Below are positions 43,200-53,259 of a stretch of DNA of 61,049 nucleotides, piece by piece. The notes under the pieces are model-generated. The model was not told the origin of the DNA. It saw only the letters and a program-made list of their open reading frames with translations, and made no database searches. The stretch is from the NCBI GenBank assembly GCA_913057925.1, contig CAJXPG010000005.1, forward strand, positions 1 to 61,049. The letters are read 5' to 3'. This stretch comes from an uncultured Colwellia sp. Its GTDB lineage: Bacteria > Pseudomonadota > Gammaproteobacteria > Enterobacterales > Alteromonadaceae. Numbering within the stretch: the first letter of the stretch is position 1; each line of letters starts with the position of its first letter. The position numbers and the translations under genes are program-made.

Positions 43200-43854
43200 G
43201 ACGTATCTCTCCCTCGGTTAGCGCTGATTTGTCTTTTGCCGTTACTTTATCAACTACAATCGCAGTTAAACCTAATACACTCAGTACCAAGCTAACCGTT
43301 ACTATTATGCTGTCTATTTCAAACCACATCACGAAGTAAAACGAGGTGATAATTGTCCCCAACGCACTACCTAAGGTAGAAACAAAATATAATCGACCAG
43401 CAATCTGACCACTTTCATTCGAATTTTTAACGAGTAAGCGAACGGAGTAAGGCGATAACATGCCTAATATAATCGTTGGAATAAAAAATAATACGGTAGA
43501 TGCTAATAACGAGCCGTAACGAGAATCTTCAATCGCCAGAAAGATACTCTCCATTAACCAATTACTTGAAGTAACAATGGGTAATAAGGTAATACCAGCA
43601 AAAATAAAAATGGCACCGTAACGAGTCAACGAAGCTGAACGCGTCGAAATCTTGCCACCGAATAAATAACCTAACGATAGACTCAGCATAAATACGGTAA
43701 TAATACTGCCCCAAATATGAACACTACTACCAAAGAAAGGGGCAAGAATACGCCCTGCCAAAAGCTCTACACACATAATAGAGAAGCCGCTACTAAAAGC
43801 GAGCAAGTAAATAAATAAATCATTGTAATTAAGTGAGTTCTTTGATGTTTGCAT
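43192..43854 (-). CDS. Membrane half of a fused-type MFS/spermidine-synthase protein
   Basis: 220 residues, about six to seven membrane helices. It begins with a short loop, then FSSGFSIMCVELLAGRILAPFFGSSVHIWG, a pattern (ELLAGR.LAPFFG) typical of the membrane part of fused MFS/spermidine-synthase proteins. The gene ends normally after helix seven and overlaps the catalytic-domain gene by eight bases, so the two are probably translated together and interact. No substrate is known. Confidence 0.8.
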   Translation of the reverse strand: MQTSKNSLNYNDLFIYLLAFSSGFSIMCVELLAGRILAPFFGSSVHIWGSIITVFMLSLSLGYLFGGKISTRSASLTRYGAIFIFAGITLLPIVTSSNWLMESIFLAIEDSRYGSLLASTVLFFIPTIILGMLSPYSVRLLVKNSNESGQIAGRLYFVSTLGSALGTIITSFYFVMWFEIDSIIVTVSLVLSVLGLTAIVVDKVTAKDKSALTEGEIRHA

Positions 43855-44060
43855 AGTAATCTGAGTTCTTATTATAAGTATTGATTAGCCACTGTAATTT
43901 ATTTCAAGTCATTTGAATAGTAAATACCCAATCGCTGATTCATTGTATTATCAAAGCCACTTGACAACGCTGTCATTTAGTATGATTATTGAGCCGTTAT
44001 ATTACAAAAAGGTTAATAAAAAGTTACACAAAACACAAAAAAATAAAAATAGGCTAACTA

Positions 44061-45749
44061 ATGAAAACGATTAAATTATTAAATACTGCAATTCTGGCAG
44101 CGCTGTGCACATCACTCACAGCCCATGCGACAAACCCGCAACCTGATCCTGATAATCCAAATGGCTATATACTTAGCAGCACTGATTTGCTAGCGAGTGA
44201 ACAAGCCAAGACTCAAAACCCAATGTATAAGATTTGGTCTAAGGCACTTGAAACGAGTAGTAACAATGTTGTAGATAGCATTTTACCTAACTCTGCAACA
44301 AACCCTGCCAATGTAAAAAGAGCTGAAAATGTATTTGGTGAAGCCGAGTGGAACTTTCTAACACAGATGGCAGCACCTGAATACACCTACACACGCTTAC
44401 TCAAAGCGATTGGCAAGTTCCCTGCCTTTTGTGGTGATTATGCTGATGGACGTGATGCTGATGCTATTTGTAAAAAATCCATCATTACCGCCTTTGCTCA
44501 CTTTTCTCAAGAAACCGGGGGGCACATCGCAGTAGATAATACTTCTGACAACCCAGAACAGCTTGAAGAATGGCAGCAAGCACTCGTGCATGTAAGGGAA
44601 ATGGGTTGGTCTGAAGGACAAGCCGGCTATACCACAGGCTGTGGTCAAGATGACTGGCAAAACAGACGCTGGCCATGCGCACCAAATCAAGGGTACTTTG
44701 GCCGTGGCGCTAAACAATTGTCTTATCATTTTAACTATGGTGCATTTTCTGAAGTGATGTTTGATGGTGATGCTACGGTATTACTAAATGACCCAGCACG
44801 TGTTGCTGATTCATGGTTAAACTTAGCCTCTGCTATCTGGTTTTTCTTAACACCGCAAGCACCAAAGCCAGCCATGCTTCACGTTATTGATCGTACTTGG
44901 GCGCCTTCACCTGACGAAGTAGCAGCAGGCATTGGATATGGATTTGGCACAACCATCAATATCATCAACGGTGGTATTGAATGTGGTGAACAAAACAGAG
45001 AAAAAGGACAGCCTGTTAACAGGATAAGATACTGGCAAGGTCTTGCTGATCACTATCAAATACCGCGCGACTCAGACGAAACAGATACTTGTTGGCAGCA
45101 GACGCCTTTTGGTAGTTTAAACTTAAGTAATGCTGAAGATGTTCTGTATACCAACTGGGAAGGTGACTGGCAGTATTATTCTGACCGCCCTGAAGGATTT
45201 TCTTTTGAGTGTAAATTAGTCGGCTATCAAACAGCATACTCAGCACTTGTAGCAGGTGATTATGAAAAGTGTGTTACCAACTTCTACCAATCACATCAAA
45301 ACTGGCCAGCGGTTAGAATAGTTGATCAAATAACGGATCCAGTAGAGCCTCCAACAGATTCTAACCAATGGGATGCAAATAAAGTCTATTTAGCAAATGA
45401 TGAAGTTAGCTATTTAGGGGGAAAATATAAAGCGAGTTGGTGGACCCAAGGTAACAAACCGACGGAAGGCGGACCATGGAACCTAATTTCAGGTAGCACG
45501 CCAGTTGAACCTGAACCACCTGTTGTGCCTGAGCCACCTGTTGTGCCTGAGCCACCTGTTGAACCTGAACCTCCTGTTGAGCCTGAACCTCCTGTTGTTC
45601 CTGAGCCTCCTGTTGACAATACAACTTGGGATGTTAACACCGTCTATTATGGTGGTGATAGTGTGCTTTATAACAATGTCACTTATACTGCGAAATGGTG
45701 GACTAAAGGTGATAAACCCGATAGTAGTGATGTTTGGAAAAATAACTAA
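44061..45749 (+). CDS. Secreted GH19 chitinase with two CBM5/12 modules
   Basis: 562 residues. A signal peptide (ends TAHA, about residue 23) precedes a GH19 catalytic domain: candidate acid Glu in AHFSQETGGH and the substrate-groove segment GYFGRGAKQLSYHFNY. Two chitin-binding type-3 modules follow (WDANKVYLANDEVSYLG.. and WDVNTVYYGGDSVLYNN.., each with aromatic WWT), joined by a Pro/Glu/Val linker built from six 18-base repeats. It hydrolyses chitin outside the cell, consistent with a marine life style. Single gene with its own terminator. Confidence 0.93.
   Translation: MKTIKLLNTAILAALCTSLTAHATNPQPDPDNPNGYILSSTDLLASEQAKTQNPMYKIWSKALETSSNNVVDSILPNSATNPANVKRAENVFGEAEWNFLTQMAAPEYTYTRLLKAIGKFPAFCGDYADGRDADAICKKSIITAFAHFSQETGGHIAVDNTSDNPEQLEEWQQALVHVREMGWSEGQAGYTTGCGQDDWQNRRWPCAPNQGYFGRGAKQLSYHFNYGAFSEVMFDGDATVLLNDPARVADSWLNLASAIWFFLTPQAPKPAMLHVIDRTWAPSPDEVAAGIGYGFGTTINIINGGIECGEQNREKGQPVNRIRYWQGLADHYQIPRDSDETDTCWQQTPFGSLNLSNAEDVLYTNWEGDWQYYSDRPEGFSFECKLVGYQTAYSALVAGDYEKCVTNFYQSHQNWPAVRIVDQITDPVEPPTDSNQWDANKVYLANDEVSYLGGKYKASWWTQGNKPTEGGPWNLISGSTPVEPEPPVVPEPPVVPEPPVEPEPPVEPEPPVVPEPPVDNTTWDVNTVYYGGDSVLYNNVTYTAKWWTKGDKPDSSDVWKNN
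45507..45614 (+). repeat. Six tandem 18-bp repeats coding the chitinase linker
   Basis: Six adjacent 18-base units, each coding a six-residue Glu/Val-Pro-Glu-Pro-Pro-Val block. In-frame, so copy-number changes would lengthen or shorten the linker between chitin-binding modules without breaking the protein. Antisense open frames over this stretch are a by-product. Confidence 0.95.
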
Positions 45750-45792
45750 GTTAATTGCTTTTCTAGGATATCAATATTTAGATTGAAACATT

Positions 45793-45822
45793 AAAACCTC
45801 TCACGTGCGTAGAGGTTTTTTA
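45793..45822 (+). terminator. Terminator after the chitinase gene
   Basis: Perfect 9-bp stem (AAAACCTCT with AGAGGTTTT, 9-base loop) followed by further T, 44 bases after the stop. Confidence 0.92.
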
Positions 45823-46172
45823 TTGTCTAATTTTGGTGAGCAGCATATTTTTAAATGAAGCACTGCCATTAAGCCTCATCTAAGGTTACAAGATAAGTTA
45901 ACACCATGAAGTTATTAAACATATAGTGATAGCAACTGACTAGCTCCATCGTTTTTATTAATTTAAAGCAGATTCATTAAGAATAGTTATTCTATTATTT
46001 ATAAATTTAACGCTAAAGTTAGACTAAATAGCGGCTAGGGAGCTATTTATAATCACCAGCTGAGGTTATTTACTTATGCTGACAATTAACTAATAAATAG
46101 CAGACGATTTATGATACCGAATATGGGTTCAAGGTGTCTGAGCTGAATTTTTTAAATAACAGAGAGTGAAAA
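45823..46172. other. Gene-free region between chitinase and tRNA
   Basis: A 350-base AT-rich stretch with no credible open frame, repeat or RNA fold seen. It separates the chitinase terminator from the 3' end of the tRNA gene read on the other strand. Confidence 0.6.
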
Positions 46173-46249
46173 TGGTGGGCCTTCGCAGACTTGAACTGCG
46201 GACCTGCCGATTATGAGTCGGATGCTCTAACCAACTGAGCTAAAGGCCC
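46173..46249 (-). tRNA. ileX: tRNA-Ile2 (anticodon CAU, lysidine-type)
   Basis: A 77-base cloverleaf with encoded CCA. Anticodon loop CTCATAA gives CAU. The acceptor stem GGGCCTT pairs with AAGGCCC; it has C4-G69 and C5-G68, identity points used by TilS to convert C34 to lysidine, and the T-arm reads GTTCAAGTC as in E. coli ileX. These features favour Ile2, reading AUA, over elongator Met. Confidence 0.85.
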
Positions 46250-46326
46250 ATTTTCACATATTTGGCCTGGTTTTTCTGATGCGTCAGTTGGATATGAAAA
46301 GCTTTCAGCTCCAACCAAGCGCGTGC

Positions 46327-46355
46327 AGTATAAGCATTTTTTATTTTGTTGTCAC
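46327..46355 (-). promoter_or_regulatory. Promoter of tRNA-Ile2
   Basis: On the minus strand GTGACA (46355-46350), exactly 17 bases, TATACT (46332-46327), then a GC-rich GCACGCGC discriminator of the kind found at stringently controlled stable-RNA promoters. Predicted 5' leader about 70 bases before the tRNA. Confidence 0.75.
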
Positions 46356-46427
46356 CTAGTCAGCTTCAAATAGTGCGGTTTTTTTTACTGACAGCCTATT
46401 TCTTAAGCAACAGTGATTAGCTTGACG

Positions 46428-47045
46428 CTAAAAGCGATAAGTTATACCCGCACTCACTTCGCTTTGAAACCATATATCACTGGAAATATAAATAGCACAG
46501 GTATCTACATCACAAAATATTGCACTGTCTGAATTAAAAAAAGTGCCATAAAGTCGACCATCTAAACGCAAACTAACATTTTCTGTTAGTGATATCTTAC
46601 TTGCTAAACCGACGTTAATGGAAAAGCGCGTCTCATCACTTAGTGCTTTATCTTTAGGTGCTAGATGCGATAAACCAAAGCCTCCGGTAACCAAGATAGG
46701 TAGCGGCCCATCTGAAATAGGTACATTGCCGCCAATATGAGCATAAGTGATGCTAAGGTCGGTATTTCCCGCAGAAAAATCATCCGAATTTGAAAAGCTA
46801 GTGTTGTAATGGCTAACTAAAAACTCGCCTTGACGCTTTCTATCAAATGACCACGCAGTTAATAGGCCATAACTGGTTTCTTCACTGAGCTCTATCCTAT
46901 TGTGAACTTCATTCCTACTGGTATCAAAGTCCCCGCCAAAGCGATAACCAATTAGCGGTGTAATTTCAAAGTTTAATGCTTGCTTTGCTTTAATTGGCAT
47001 AGCAACAACAGTAAGAGCACAGGCTAAAGCGATAACAGCGCGCAT
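46428..47045 (-). CDS. Outer-membrane beta-barrel protein
   Basis: 205 residues with a signal peptide (ALACALTVVAMPIKA) and a mature part of alternating strands ending in a terminal Phe (ITYRF), the usual outer-membrane insertion signal. About eight strands, OmpW/OmpX-sized. Two Cys near the C-terminus (FCDVDTCA) may form a loop disulfide. No specific function. It lies downstream of the rpoD terminator with its own promoter presumably near 47050-47070. Confidence 0.8.
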   Translation of the reverse strand: MRAVIALACALTVVAMPIKAKQALNFEITPLIGYRFGGDFDTSRNEVHNRIELSEETSYGLLTAWSFDRKRQGEFLVSHYNTSFSNSDDFSAGNTDLSITYAHIGGNVPISDGPLPILVTGGFGLSHLAPKDKALSDETRFSINVGLASKISLTENVSLRLDGRLYGTFFNSDSAIFCDVDTCAIYISSDIWFQSEVSAGITYRF

Positions 47046-47068
47046 AAAAATTCCTTATCTCGGACAAA

Positions 47069-47119
47069 TAAAAAGAGTAAGCAACAATACCTACAGGTAT
47101 TACTAACTTACTCTTTTTT
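47069..47119. terminator. Terminator of the rpsU-yqeY-dnaG-rpoD operon
   Basis: An 11-bp outer stem (AAAAGAGTAAG with CTTACTCTTTT) and an inner stem (AATACCT with AGGTATT), A- and T-runs on both sides. It lies 48 bases past the rpoD stop. Confidence 0.88.
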
Positions 47120-47166
47120 ATCGGTATTTAAAACAGTATTTTAAATAGAATTTATAACTTTACGTT

Positions 47167-49014
47167 TTACTCACCGTCTAAGAAGCTTTTCAGCTGCTCT
47201 GAACGTGAAGGATGACGTAATTTACGTAATGCTTTTGCTTCAATTTGACGAATACGCTCACGTGTTACATCAAACTGCTTACCCACTTCTTCCAAAGTAT
47301 GATCAGTATTCATATCGATACCAAAGCGCATTCTCAAGACTTTCGCTTCACGAGCTGTTAAACCAGCGAGTACTTCATGAGTAGCACCTTTAAGGTTTTC
47401 AGAGGTTGCAGAATCAACAGGAAGCTCACCACTACCATCTTCAATAAAGTCACCTAAGTGTGAATCTTCATCATCACCAATAGGCGTTTCCATTGAAATT
47501 GGCTCTTTAGCGATTTTCAATACTTTACGGATTTTATCTTCTGGCATTACCATACGCTCAGCTAATTCTTCTGGCGTTGGTTCACGGCCCATTTCTTGTA
47601 ACATTTGACGAGAAACACGATTTAACTTGTTAATGGTTTCAATCATATGCACTGGAATACGGATAGTACGCGCTTGGTCAGCAATTGAACGGGTAATTGC
47701 TTGGCGAATCCACCATGTTGCATAAGTTGAGAATTTATAACCACGACGGTATTCAAACTTATCTACCGCTTTCATCAAGCCGATGTTACCTTCTTGAATT
47801 AAATCAAGGAACTGTAAACCACGGTTGGTATATTTCTTAGCAATTGAAATTACAAGACGTAAGTTGGCTTCAACCATTTCTTTTTTAGCACGACGCGCTT
47901 TCGCTTCACCAATTGACATACGACGGTTAATATCTTTAATACCGTGAATGTTTAAGTGAGTTTCGTCTTCAATTTGGTTTAACTTGTAAATACAACGTTC
48001 AACGTCAAGTTCAACATCACTTAAGCGAGTTGAATATGGATTACCTGCTGATTTTTCCTCTTCAAACCATTCCTTTGAAGTTTCATTACCTGGAAATATT
48101 TTGATAAAAGTTGTTTTAGGCATGCCTGCACCAACAACACAATGTTTCATGATCAAACGCTCTTGCACACGTAATCTGTCCATCATGCTACGCATGTTTT
48201 TAACTAATTTATCAAATAATTTAGGGATTAAACGGAATTCTTTAAAGACTTCAGCTACGGCATCGATAGCTTCTTGAGCATCTTTATGACCACGACCTTT
48301 AGCATCGATTATTTTGTTTGCATTTTCATGAGCTTCACGTAAAGCAGTAAACTTCTCGCGCGCTAGCTCAGGATCAGGACCCGTATCTTCTTCTTCTTCG
48401 TCCTCGTCATCATCGTCAGAGCCTTCTTTATCTTCGTCTTCTAACTCTTCTTTTGATAATTCACTACCAACATGCGTTGCTGCAGCGGCTACATCATCAT
48501 CTTCAGCATCTGGGTCTAAGAACCCAGTAATGATATCGGTTAGGCGAATTTCTTCTGCTTCGAAGTTATCCCACATTTCTAATAAATAGTTTATTGCAGG
48601 TGGGTATTCAGAAACACTACGCTGTACTTCTTTGATACCTTCTTCAATACGCTTGGCGATAACAATTTCGCCTTTACGAGTAAGAAGTTCTACAGTACCC
48701 ATTTCACGCATATACATACGAACAGGATCTGTTGTTCTACCAATTTCGCTTTCTACTGTTGCAAGTGCTTGAGCTGCAGCTTCAGCAGCATCTTCATCAG
48801 TATTTGCTTCGCTCATCATCAAAGTGTCTTGATCTGGTGCGTTTTCAAATACTTGAATACCCATATCATTAATCATACTAACGATATCTTCAACTTGATC
48901 AGAGTCGATAATGTCTTGTGGAAGATGATCATTAACTTGCGCAAACGTTAAATAACCTTGTTCTTTACCTTTGGTTATCAAGTCTTTAAGTCTAGATTGA
49001 GGAGCTTGTTCCAT
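47167..49014 (-). CDS. rpoD: RNA polymerase primary sigma factor (sigma70)
   Basis: 615 residues, almost the E. coli length. Region 1.1 at the N-terminus, an acidic spacer ([12 protein letters not shown]) in the non-conserved region, region 2 with [15 protein letters not shown], region 3, and region 4 with the -35-recognising [17 protein letters not shown]. Housekeeping promoter recognition. 213 bases after dnaG, room for an internal promoter as known for rpoD in E. coli. Confidence 0.98.
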   Translation of the reverse strand: MEQAPQSRLKDLITKGKEQGYLTFAQVNDHLPQDIIDSDQVEDIVSMINDMGIQVFENAPDQDTLMMSEANTDEDAAEAAAQALATVESEIGRTTDPVRMYMREMGTVELLTRKGEIVIAKRIEEGIKEVQRSVSEYPPAINYLLEMWDNFEAEEIRLTDIITGFLDPDAEDDDVAAAATHVGSELSKEELEDEDKEGSDDDDEDEEEEDTGPDPELAREKFTALREAHENANKIIDAKGRGHKDAQEAIDAVAEVFKEFRLIPKLFDKLVKNMRSMMDRLRVQERLIMKHCVVGAGMPKTTFIKIFPGNETSKEWFEEEKSAGNPYSTRLSDVELDVERCIYKLNQIEDETHLNIHGIKDINRRMSIGEAKARRAKKEMVEANLRLVISIAKKYTNRGLQFLDLIQEGNIGLMKAVDKFEYRRGYKFSTYATWWIRQAITRSIADQARTIRIPVHMIETINKLNRVSRQMLQEMGREPTPEELAERMVMPEDKIRKVLKIAKEPISMETPIGDDEDSHLGDFIEDGSGELPVDSATSENLKGATHEVLAGLTAREAKVLRMRFGIDMNTDHTLEEVGKQFDVTRERIRQIEAKALRKLRHPSRSEQLKSFLDGE

Positions 49015-49227
49015 TGACGAGTGTCCACCTGTATATTATAAATATGGGATGTAAAATTTGTGCTTGAAATATTAGTAAAGGCTAATAAATGGCGCAATAA
49101 AGCCGGAAATTATAGCGAATTTTTCAGACAGTTACCAGCTAATATCTTGTCTTAATCGCCCTTTAAAAAGCCAAAGCATTATCGGCTAAACTTCATTAGT
49201 GCAGCTAAGTATAGCTAATACTATAAG

Positions 49228-50985
49228 TTAAGCATTTAATATCGCTTGTAACTCTTGTTTTTCTTGGGCTGTCATTTGCCCGGCACGTGCTTTCTGTAAT
49301 AAAACTTCAGCGCGCTGTTCAACGAAATTATTTAATAGTTTTTCAATACTATCGAGAAAAACATCCGTTGCAGCATCGGCTTCAACATGATGCTGCCAAC
49401 ACATCAACTTAGCCAATTGCGCCCCCTGCTCTGTACCGCGAAAGTATTCGAGTAATTGTGGCGTTTTTATTTCAGGGTTTTGCTTACAGACCGCGAGTAC
49501 TTGGCTTAACAAGTCAATTCCAGGCGCCGTTAGTGGCTGTAAGACATTAATATCATCTAAGTTAGTAGCTATATGGGGATGCTCTACCAATAAAGCAAGC
49601 GCTAATCTTACGGGCGTCACTTTAGTACTCTTTCGTACGGCTTTTTTTGGTTCGTTGCCTTGCGTTTTTTTGCTATATTTCGCTAAAAATTGCTCCGTTC
49701 CCATGCCAAAGCTATTGGCCAACTCTGTCAGTATTGCATCTTTTAAATGACTATCAGGGAGCTTATCTAAATAAGGCTGAAATGACTCCACTAAAGCCGC
49801 TCTGCCTTCATGACCACTCATATCTATTTTCAACATGAGCTGTTCAAATAAAAATTTTGATAACGGCATAGCGCTATCAAGAAACTCTTCAAAAGCTGCC
49901 TGTCCCTGTTTTCTAATTAAAGAATCTGGATCTTCACCATCAGGGACAAAAACGAATTTTAATGAAAAACCATCTCGAATAAGGGGTAAAGCATTTTCCA
50001 TTGCACGCCATGCAGCATCTCGTCCCGCGCGATCGCCATCGTAGCAACAAATCACATCGGGTACAGTTCTAAATAGGGTTTGCAGTTGTTCAAACGTGGT
50101 TGCGGTTCCGAGTGATGCCACGGCATAATCAACACCATGTTGAGCAAGTGCTACTACATCCATATAGCCCTCGACCACAACTAAGCGTTTCAGTTGTTTA
50201 TTAGCTTGTTTGGCTTCATGTAAACCGTAAAGCTCCTGACCTTTGTGGTAAATACGAGTTTCTGGTGAGTTCAAATATTTTGGTTTTTCATCACCTAAGA
50301 CACGTCCACCAAAACCAATCACTCGACCACGCTTATCACGAATTGGAAACATAATGCGTCCACGAAAACGGTCATAAGGACGGTTTTTCTCACCCGAAAT
50401 AGCCATACCTAGATCAACCAATTGCTGATTAGCTTGTCCATTTCGCGAGAAGGAGTTCATCATGCCATCCCAAGCATCGCTGATGTAACCAATGCCAAAG
50501 CGTTTTACCACTTCACCACTTAAACCTCGACCTTTCAAATAATCTATTGCTGTGACTTTATCTTTCGCTACTTTCAATTGCTGTTGAAAGAAACGACTAA
50601 TTTGTAGCATCAACTCATAATCATCTTGTTTTTGCTGATGAATTTGTTGTTGTCTGCGCTGTTCAGCTGGGCTAGCAGTATTTTCTTCACGAACAACGTC
50701 CATACCGCAATGTGAGGCAAGCTCTTCTACCGCATCAGGAAAATCAAGACGATCAAATTCCATCAAAAAAGAGATGGCATTACCGTGTTCACCACAACCA
50801 AAGCAATGATAAAACTGCTTATCTTGACTAACAGTAAAAGAAGGTGATTTTTCATTATGAAATGGACAGCAAGCTTGGTAATTTTTACCTGCTTTTTTTA
50901 ATGGTACTCGACTATCTACTAGCTCGACAATGTCTGCCCTGCTAAGTAAATCATCAATAAATTGTCGAGAAATGCGTCCAGCCAT
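49228..50985 (-). CDS. dnaG: DNA primase
   Basis: 585 residues. Zinc finger (CCPFHNEK with HCFGCG), TOPRIM catalytic core with VVEGYMDVVAL and CYDGDRAGRDA, and a C-terminal helicase-binding domain. Makes RNA primers for replication. The start at 50985 (MAGRISRQFI) is the family start; the longer frame adds seven residues. Between yqeY and rpoD in the macromolecular synthesis operon. Confidence 0.97.
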   Translation of the reverse strand: MAGRISRQFIDDLLSRADIVELVDSRVPLKKAGKNYQACCPFHNEKSPSFTVSQDKQFYHCFGCGEHGNAISFLMEFDRLDFPDAVEELASHCGMDVVREENTASPAEQRRQQQIHQQKQDDYELMLQISRFFQQQLKVAKDKVTAIDYLKGRGLSGEVVKRFGIGYISDAWDGMMNSFSRNGQANQQLVDLGMAISGEKNRPYDRFRGRIMFPIRDKRGRVIGFGGRVLGDEKPKYLNSPETRIYHKGQELYGLHEAKQANKQLKRLVVVEGYMDVVALAQHGVDYAVASLGTATTFEQLQTLFRTVPDVICCYDGDRAGRDAAWRAMENALPLIRDGFSLKFVFVPDGEDPDSLIRKQGQAAFEEFLDSAMPLSKFLFEQLMLKIDMSGHEGRAALVESFQPYLDKLPDSHLKDAILTELANSFGMGTEQFLAKYSKKTQGNEPKKAVRKSTKVTPVRLALALLVEHPHIATNLDDINVLQPLTAPGIDLLSQVLAVCKQNPEIKTPQLLEYFRGTEQGAQLAKLMCWQHHVEADAATDVFLDSIEKLLNNFVEQRAEVLLQKARAGQMTAQEKQELQAILNA

Positions 50986-51090
50986 AGCGAAAAGTATCTT
51001 TATCAAAGGGAAAATAAAACAAGACTATTCTACACAATAGCAGCGTAAATGTGCTCGCTAATTTTCAAGTTTCAGTAAAAAAAAGGCAAT

Positions 51091-51125
51091 AAAAAACCGC
51101 AAGGACTTTCGTCATTGCGGTTTAA
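51091..51125 (-). terminator. Hairpin between yqeY and dnaG
   Basis: 9-bp stem (AAACCGCAA with TTGCGGTTT, 12-base loop) followed on the minus strand by T. It should reduce read-through from rpsU-yqeY into dnaG, similar to the internal terminator of the E. coli operon. Confidence 0.85.
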
Positions 51126-51150
51126 TTTAATGCCTTACTTGCTGTGTTAA

Positions 51151-51600
51151 CTATGATGCATTAAGTGCAGCTCTTACTTGACCGCTAACAGCGCCCATAT
51201 CGGCTTTACCTTGCATTAATGGTTTTAACACTGCCATTACTTTGCCCATATCAGCCATAGAAGCTGCTCCAGACTCGGTAATTGCATTAGCAATTAATTC
51301 ATTAATTTCATCTGCGCTAAGCGGCTTTGGCAAGAAAAACTCTAAAGCAGACACTTCTGCTGCTTCTTTTTCTGCTAACTCATCACGACCACCTTCGCTA
51401 AACATTTTAATAGACTCTTTACGCTGCTTAACCATTTTGGTTAATACCGCTGTAATATTGTCATCTGTTGCTTCAGTATCATGATCAATTTCTGCTTGCT
51501 TAACAGCAGAAAGTGCCATGCGAATAACACCAAGACGTAATTTGTCTTTAGCACGCATAGCAATTTTCATTTCATCTTTGAGTTGTATTAGAAGAGACAT
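51151..51600 (-). CDS. yqeY: GatB/YqeY domain protein
   Basis: 149 residues, nearly the whole protein is the YqeY domain related to the tail of the amidotransferase GatB (LKDEMKIAMRAKDKLRLGVIRM.., ending MGAVSGQVRAAL). It probably binds tRNA, but its role is unknown. Commonly found between rpsU and dnaG in gammaproteobacteria. 58 bases after rpsU. Confidence 0.93.
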   Translation of the reverse strand: MSLLIQLKDEMKIAMRAKDKLRLGVIRMALSAVKQAEIDHDTEATDDNITAVLTKMVKQRKESIKMFSEGGRDELAEKEAAEVSALEFFLPKPLSADEINELIANAITESGAASMADMGKVMAVLKPLMQGKADMGAVSGQVRAALNAS

Positions 51601-51658
51601 CTAAATCAGCTCACTCTTTCTTAAGGGAAAGACTACTAAGGGTTCTTAAAAAAGAATC

Positions 51659-51874
51659 TTAGTACATGCGAACGCGACGAGCGTTCTCACGAGAAACTTT
51701 CTTCGCAGCACGTTTAACAGCAGCTGCTTTCTTACGCTTACGTTCCCAAGTTGGCTTTTCGTAACATTCGCGACGACGAACTTCTGAAAGGATACCTGCT
51801 TTTTCACATGAACGTTTAAAACGACGTAATGCAACGTCAAATGGTTCGTTTTCTCTTACTTTAATTACTGGCAT
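51659..51874 (-). CDS. rpsU: 30S ribosomal protein bS21
   Basis: 71 residues, very basic, the full bS21: [20 protein letters not shown], then [14 protein letters not shown]. Needed for mRNA binding by 30S subunits. First gene of the operon, divergent from tsaD across 282 bases that hold both promoters. Confidence 0.98.
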   Translation of the reverse strand: MPVIKVRENEPFDVALRRFKRSCEKAGILSEVRRRECYEKPTWERKRKKAAAVKRAAKKVSRENARRVRMY

Positions 51875-52156
51875 GTACTTTATTACCTTAGTTTAAAATC
51901 TATATAAATCGGTGACTGATTTCGGTTCGGCCATTACAATTATTTGTAATGCTTTCCTCATCTGCACCCGCTCTATCAAAAATGGGTGACGTATTCTACT
52001 GCTAAGCATGTAACAATGTAAAGGTTAATTTCATAACATTTATCGAATTACACTGGTGTCTCGCCTATAAACGCAGTAAAATCGCTTCGCTTATTTTTAC
52101 TGTATTTAACAGAAGTAATAATTAGCTAATATTTCTTTTTCTTTGAGACTATAACT

Positions 52157-53209
52157 ATGCGTATTTTGGGTATTGAAACTTCTTGTGATGAAACGGGTAT
52201 TGCCATTTATGATGATGGTCAGGGCGACCGTCCACAAGGGATACTCGCGCATCGTTTATATAGCCAAATTGCGGTGCATGCCGATTACGGCGGTGTAGTA
52301 CCAGAGCTAGCATCAAGAGATCATGTCCGTAAAACCATTCCTCTGATTAAAGAAGTATTAGCTGATGCTAACCTTACCCCACAGGATCTTGATGGTGTTG
52401 CCTATACTGCAGGGCCCGGTTTGGTGGGCGCGTTATTAGTTGGTTGTTCAATTGGCCGAAGTTTAGCTTACGGCTGGAAATTACCTGCAGTGCCTGTTCA
52501 TCACATGGAAGGTCATTTACTCGCTCCCATGCTAGAGGATGATGTGCCAGAATTTCCTTTTGTCGCATTGTTGGTTTCTGGCGGACATACCATGTTAGTG
52601 CGGGTTGATGAAATTGGTGAATATAAGTTGTTGGGCGAGTCGGTTGATGATGCCGCTGGTGAAGCTTTTGATAAAACAGCCAAACTACTTGGCTTAGACT
52701 ACCCAGGTGGCCCGGTACTTTCTAAAATGGCAGAAAGCGGTCAAGCAGGTCGCTTTAAATTACCACGCCCAATGACAGATAGACCTGGACTTGATTTTAG
52801 CTTCAGTGGTTTAAAGACGGCAGCTGGCACCTTGGTTCGAAAAGAGTGTGAAAACTTATCAAGTGATGCGTTAAAACAAACCCACGCTGATATTGCTCAT
52901 GCTTTTCAACAAGCGGTTGTCGATACTTTAGCAATTAAGTGTAAACGTGCCCTGCAGCAAGAAAATTTAAATCGTTTAGTGATTGCTGGTGGTGTTAGTG
53001 CAAACAGTGCATTGCGTGAAAAACTTGCAGTAACAACAAAGAAGCTTGGCGGTAGTGTTTTTTACCCTCGCCCTGAATTCTGTACTGACAATGGCGCTAT
53101 GATTGCTTATGCTGGTTTACAAAGACTTAAAGCTGGCACTGATGCCGACTTAACGTTTAAAGCTAATCCAAGATGGCCTTTAGACTCTTTACCGTCGGTA
53201 AAAAGCTAG
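52157..53209 (+). CDS. tsaD: tRNA N6-threonylcarbamoyladenosine transferase subunit TsaD
   Basis: 350 residues. Begins [16 protein letters not shown]; metal-binding HHMEGH near residue 111; ATP region LVSGGHTML. Transfers the threonylcarbamoyl group to A37 of ANN-decoding tRNAs with TsaB and TsaE. Divergent from rpsU as in E. coli. Confidence 0.97.
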   Translation: MRILGIETSCDETGIAIYDDGQGDRPQGILAHRLYSQIAVHADYGGVVPELASRDHVRKTIPLIKEVLADANLTPQDLDGVAYTAGPGLVGALLVGCSIGRSLAYGWKLPAVPVHHMEGHLLAPMLEDDVPEFPFVALLVSGGHTMLVRVDEIGEYKLLGESVDDAAGEAFDKTAKLLGLDYPGGPVLSKMAESGQAGRFKLPRPMTDRPGLDFSFSGLKTAAGTLVRKECENLSSDALKQTHADIAHAFQQAVVDTLAIKCKRALQQENLNRLVIAGGVSANSALREKLAVTTKKLGGSVFYPRPEFCTDNGAMIAYAGLQRLKAGTDADLTFKANPRWPLDSLPSVKS

Positions 53210-53259
53210 TACCGCAAGCCACATTAGAAAAGTCTTTCCGTTAACAACCCATAACTTTA

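Noticed and set aside
42261-43854. Frameshifted single spermidine-synthase-like gene
   Set aside because: The first gene ends with a regular stop, the second has its own Shine-Dalgarno and signal-like start; a real split is more likely, though re-sequencing would settle it.
44485-44729. Open frames antisense to the GH19 domain
   Set aside because: Shadow frames of the clear chitinase gene.
45406-45640. Two open frames antisense to the chitinase linker, rich in Gly/Ser/Thr or Gln
   Set aside because: Low-complexity translation of the opposite strand of the 18-base repeats; no start signals.
46173-46249. Elongator tRNA-Met
   Set aside because: CAU anticodon fits Met too, but the C4-G69/C5-G68 pairs and the overall resemblance to ileX favour the lysidine-type isoleucine tRNA.
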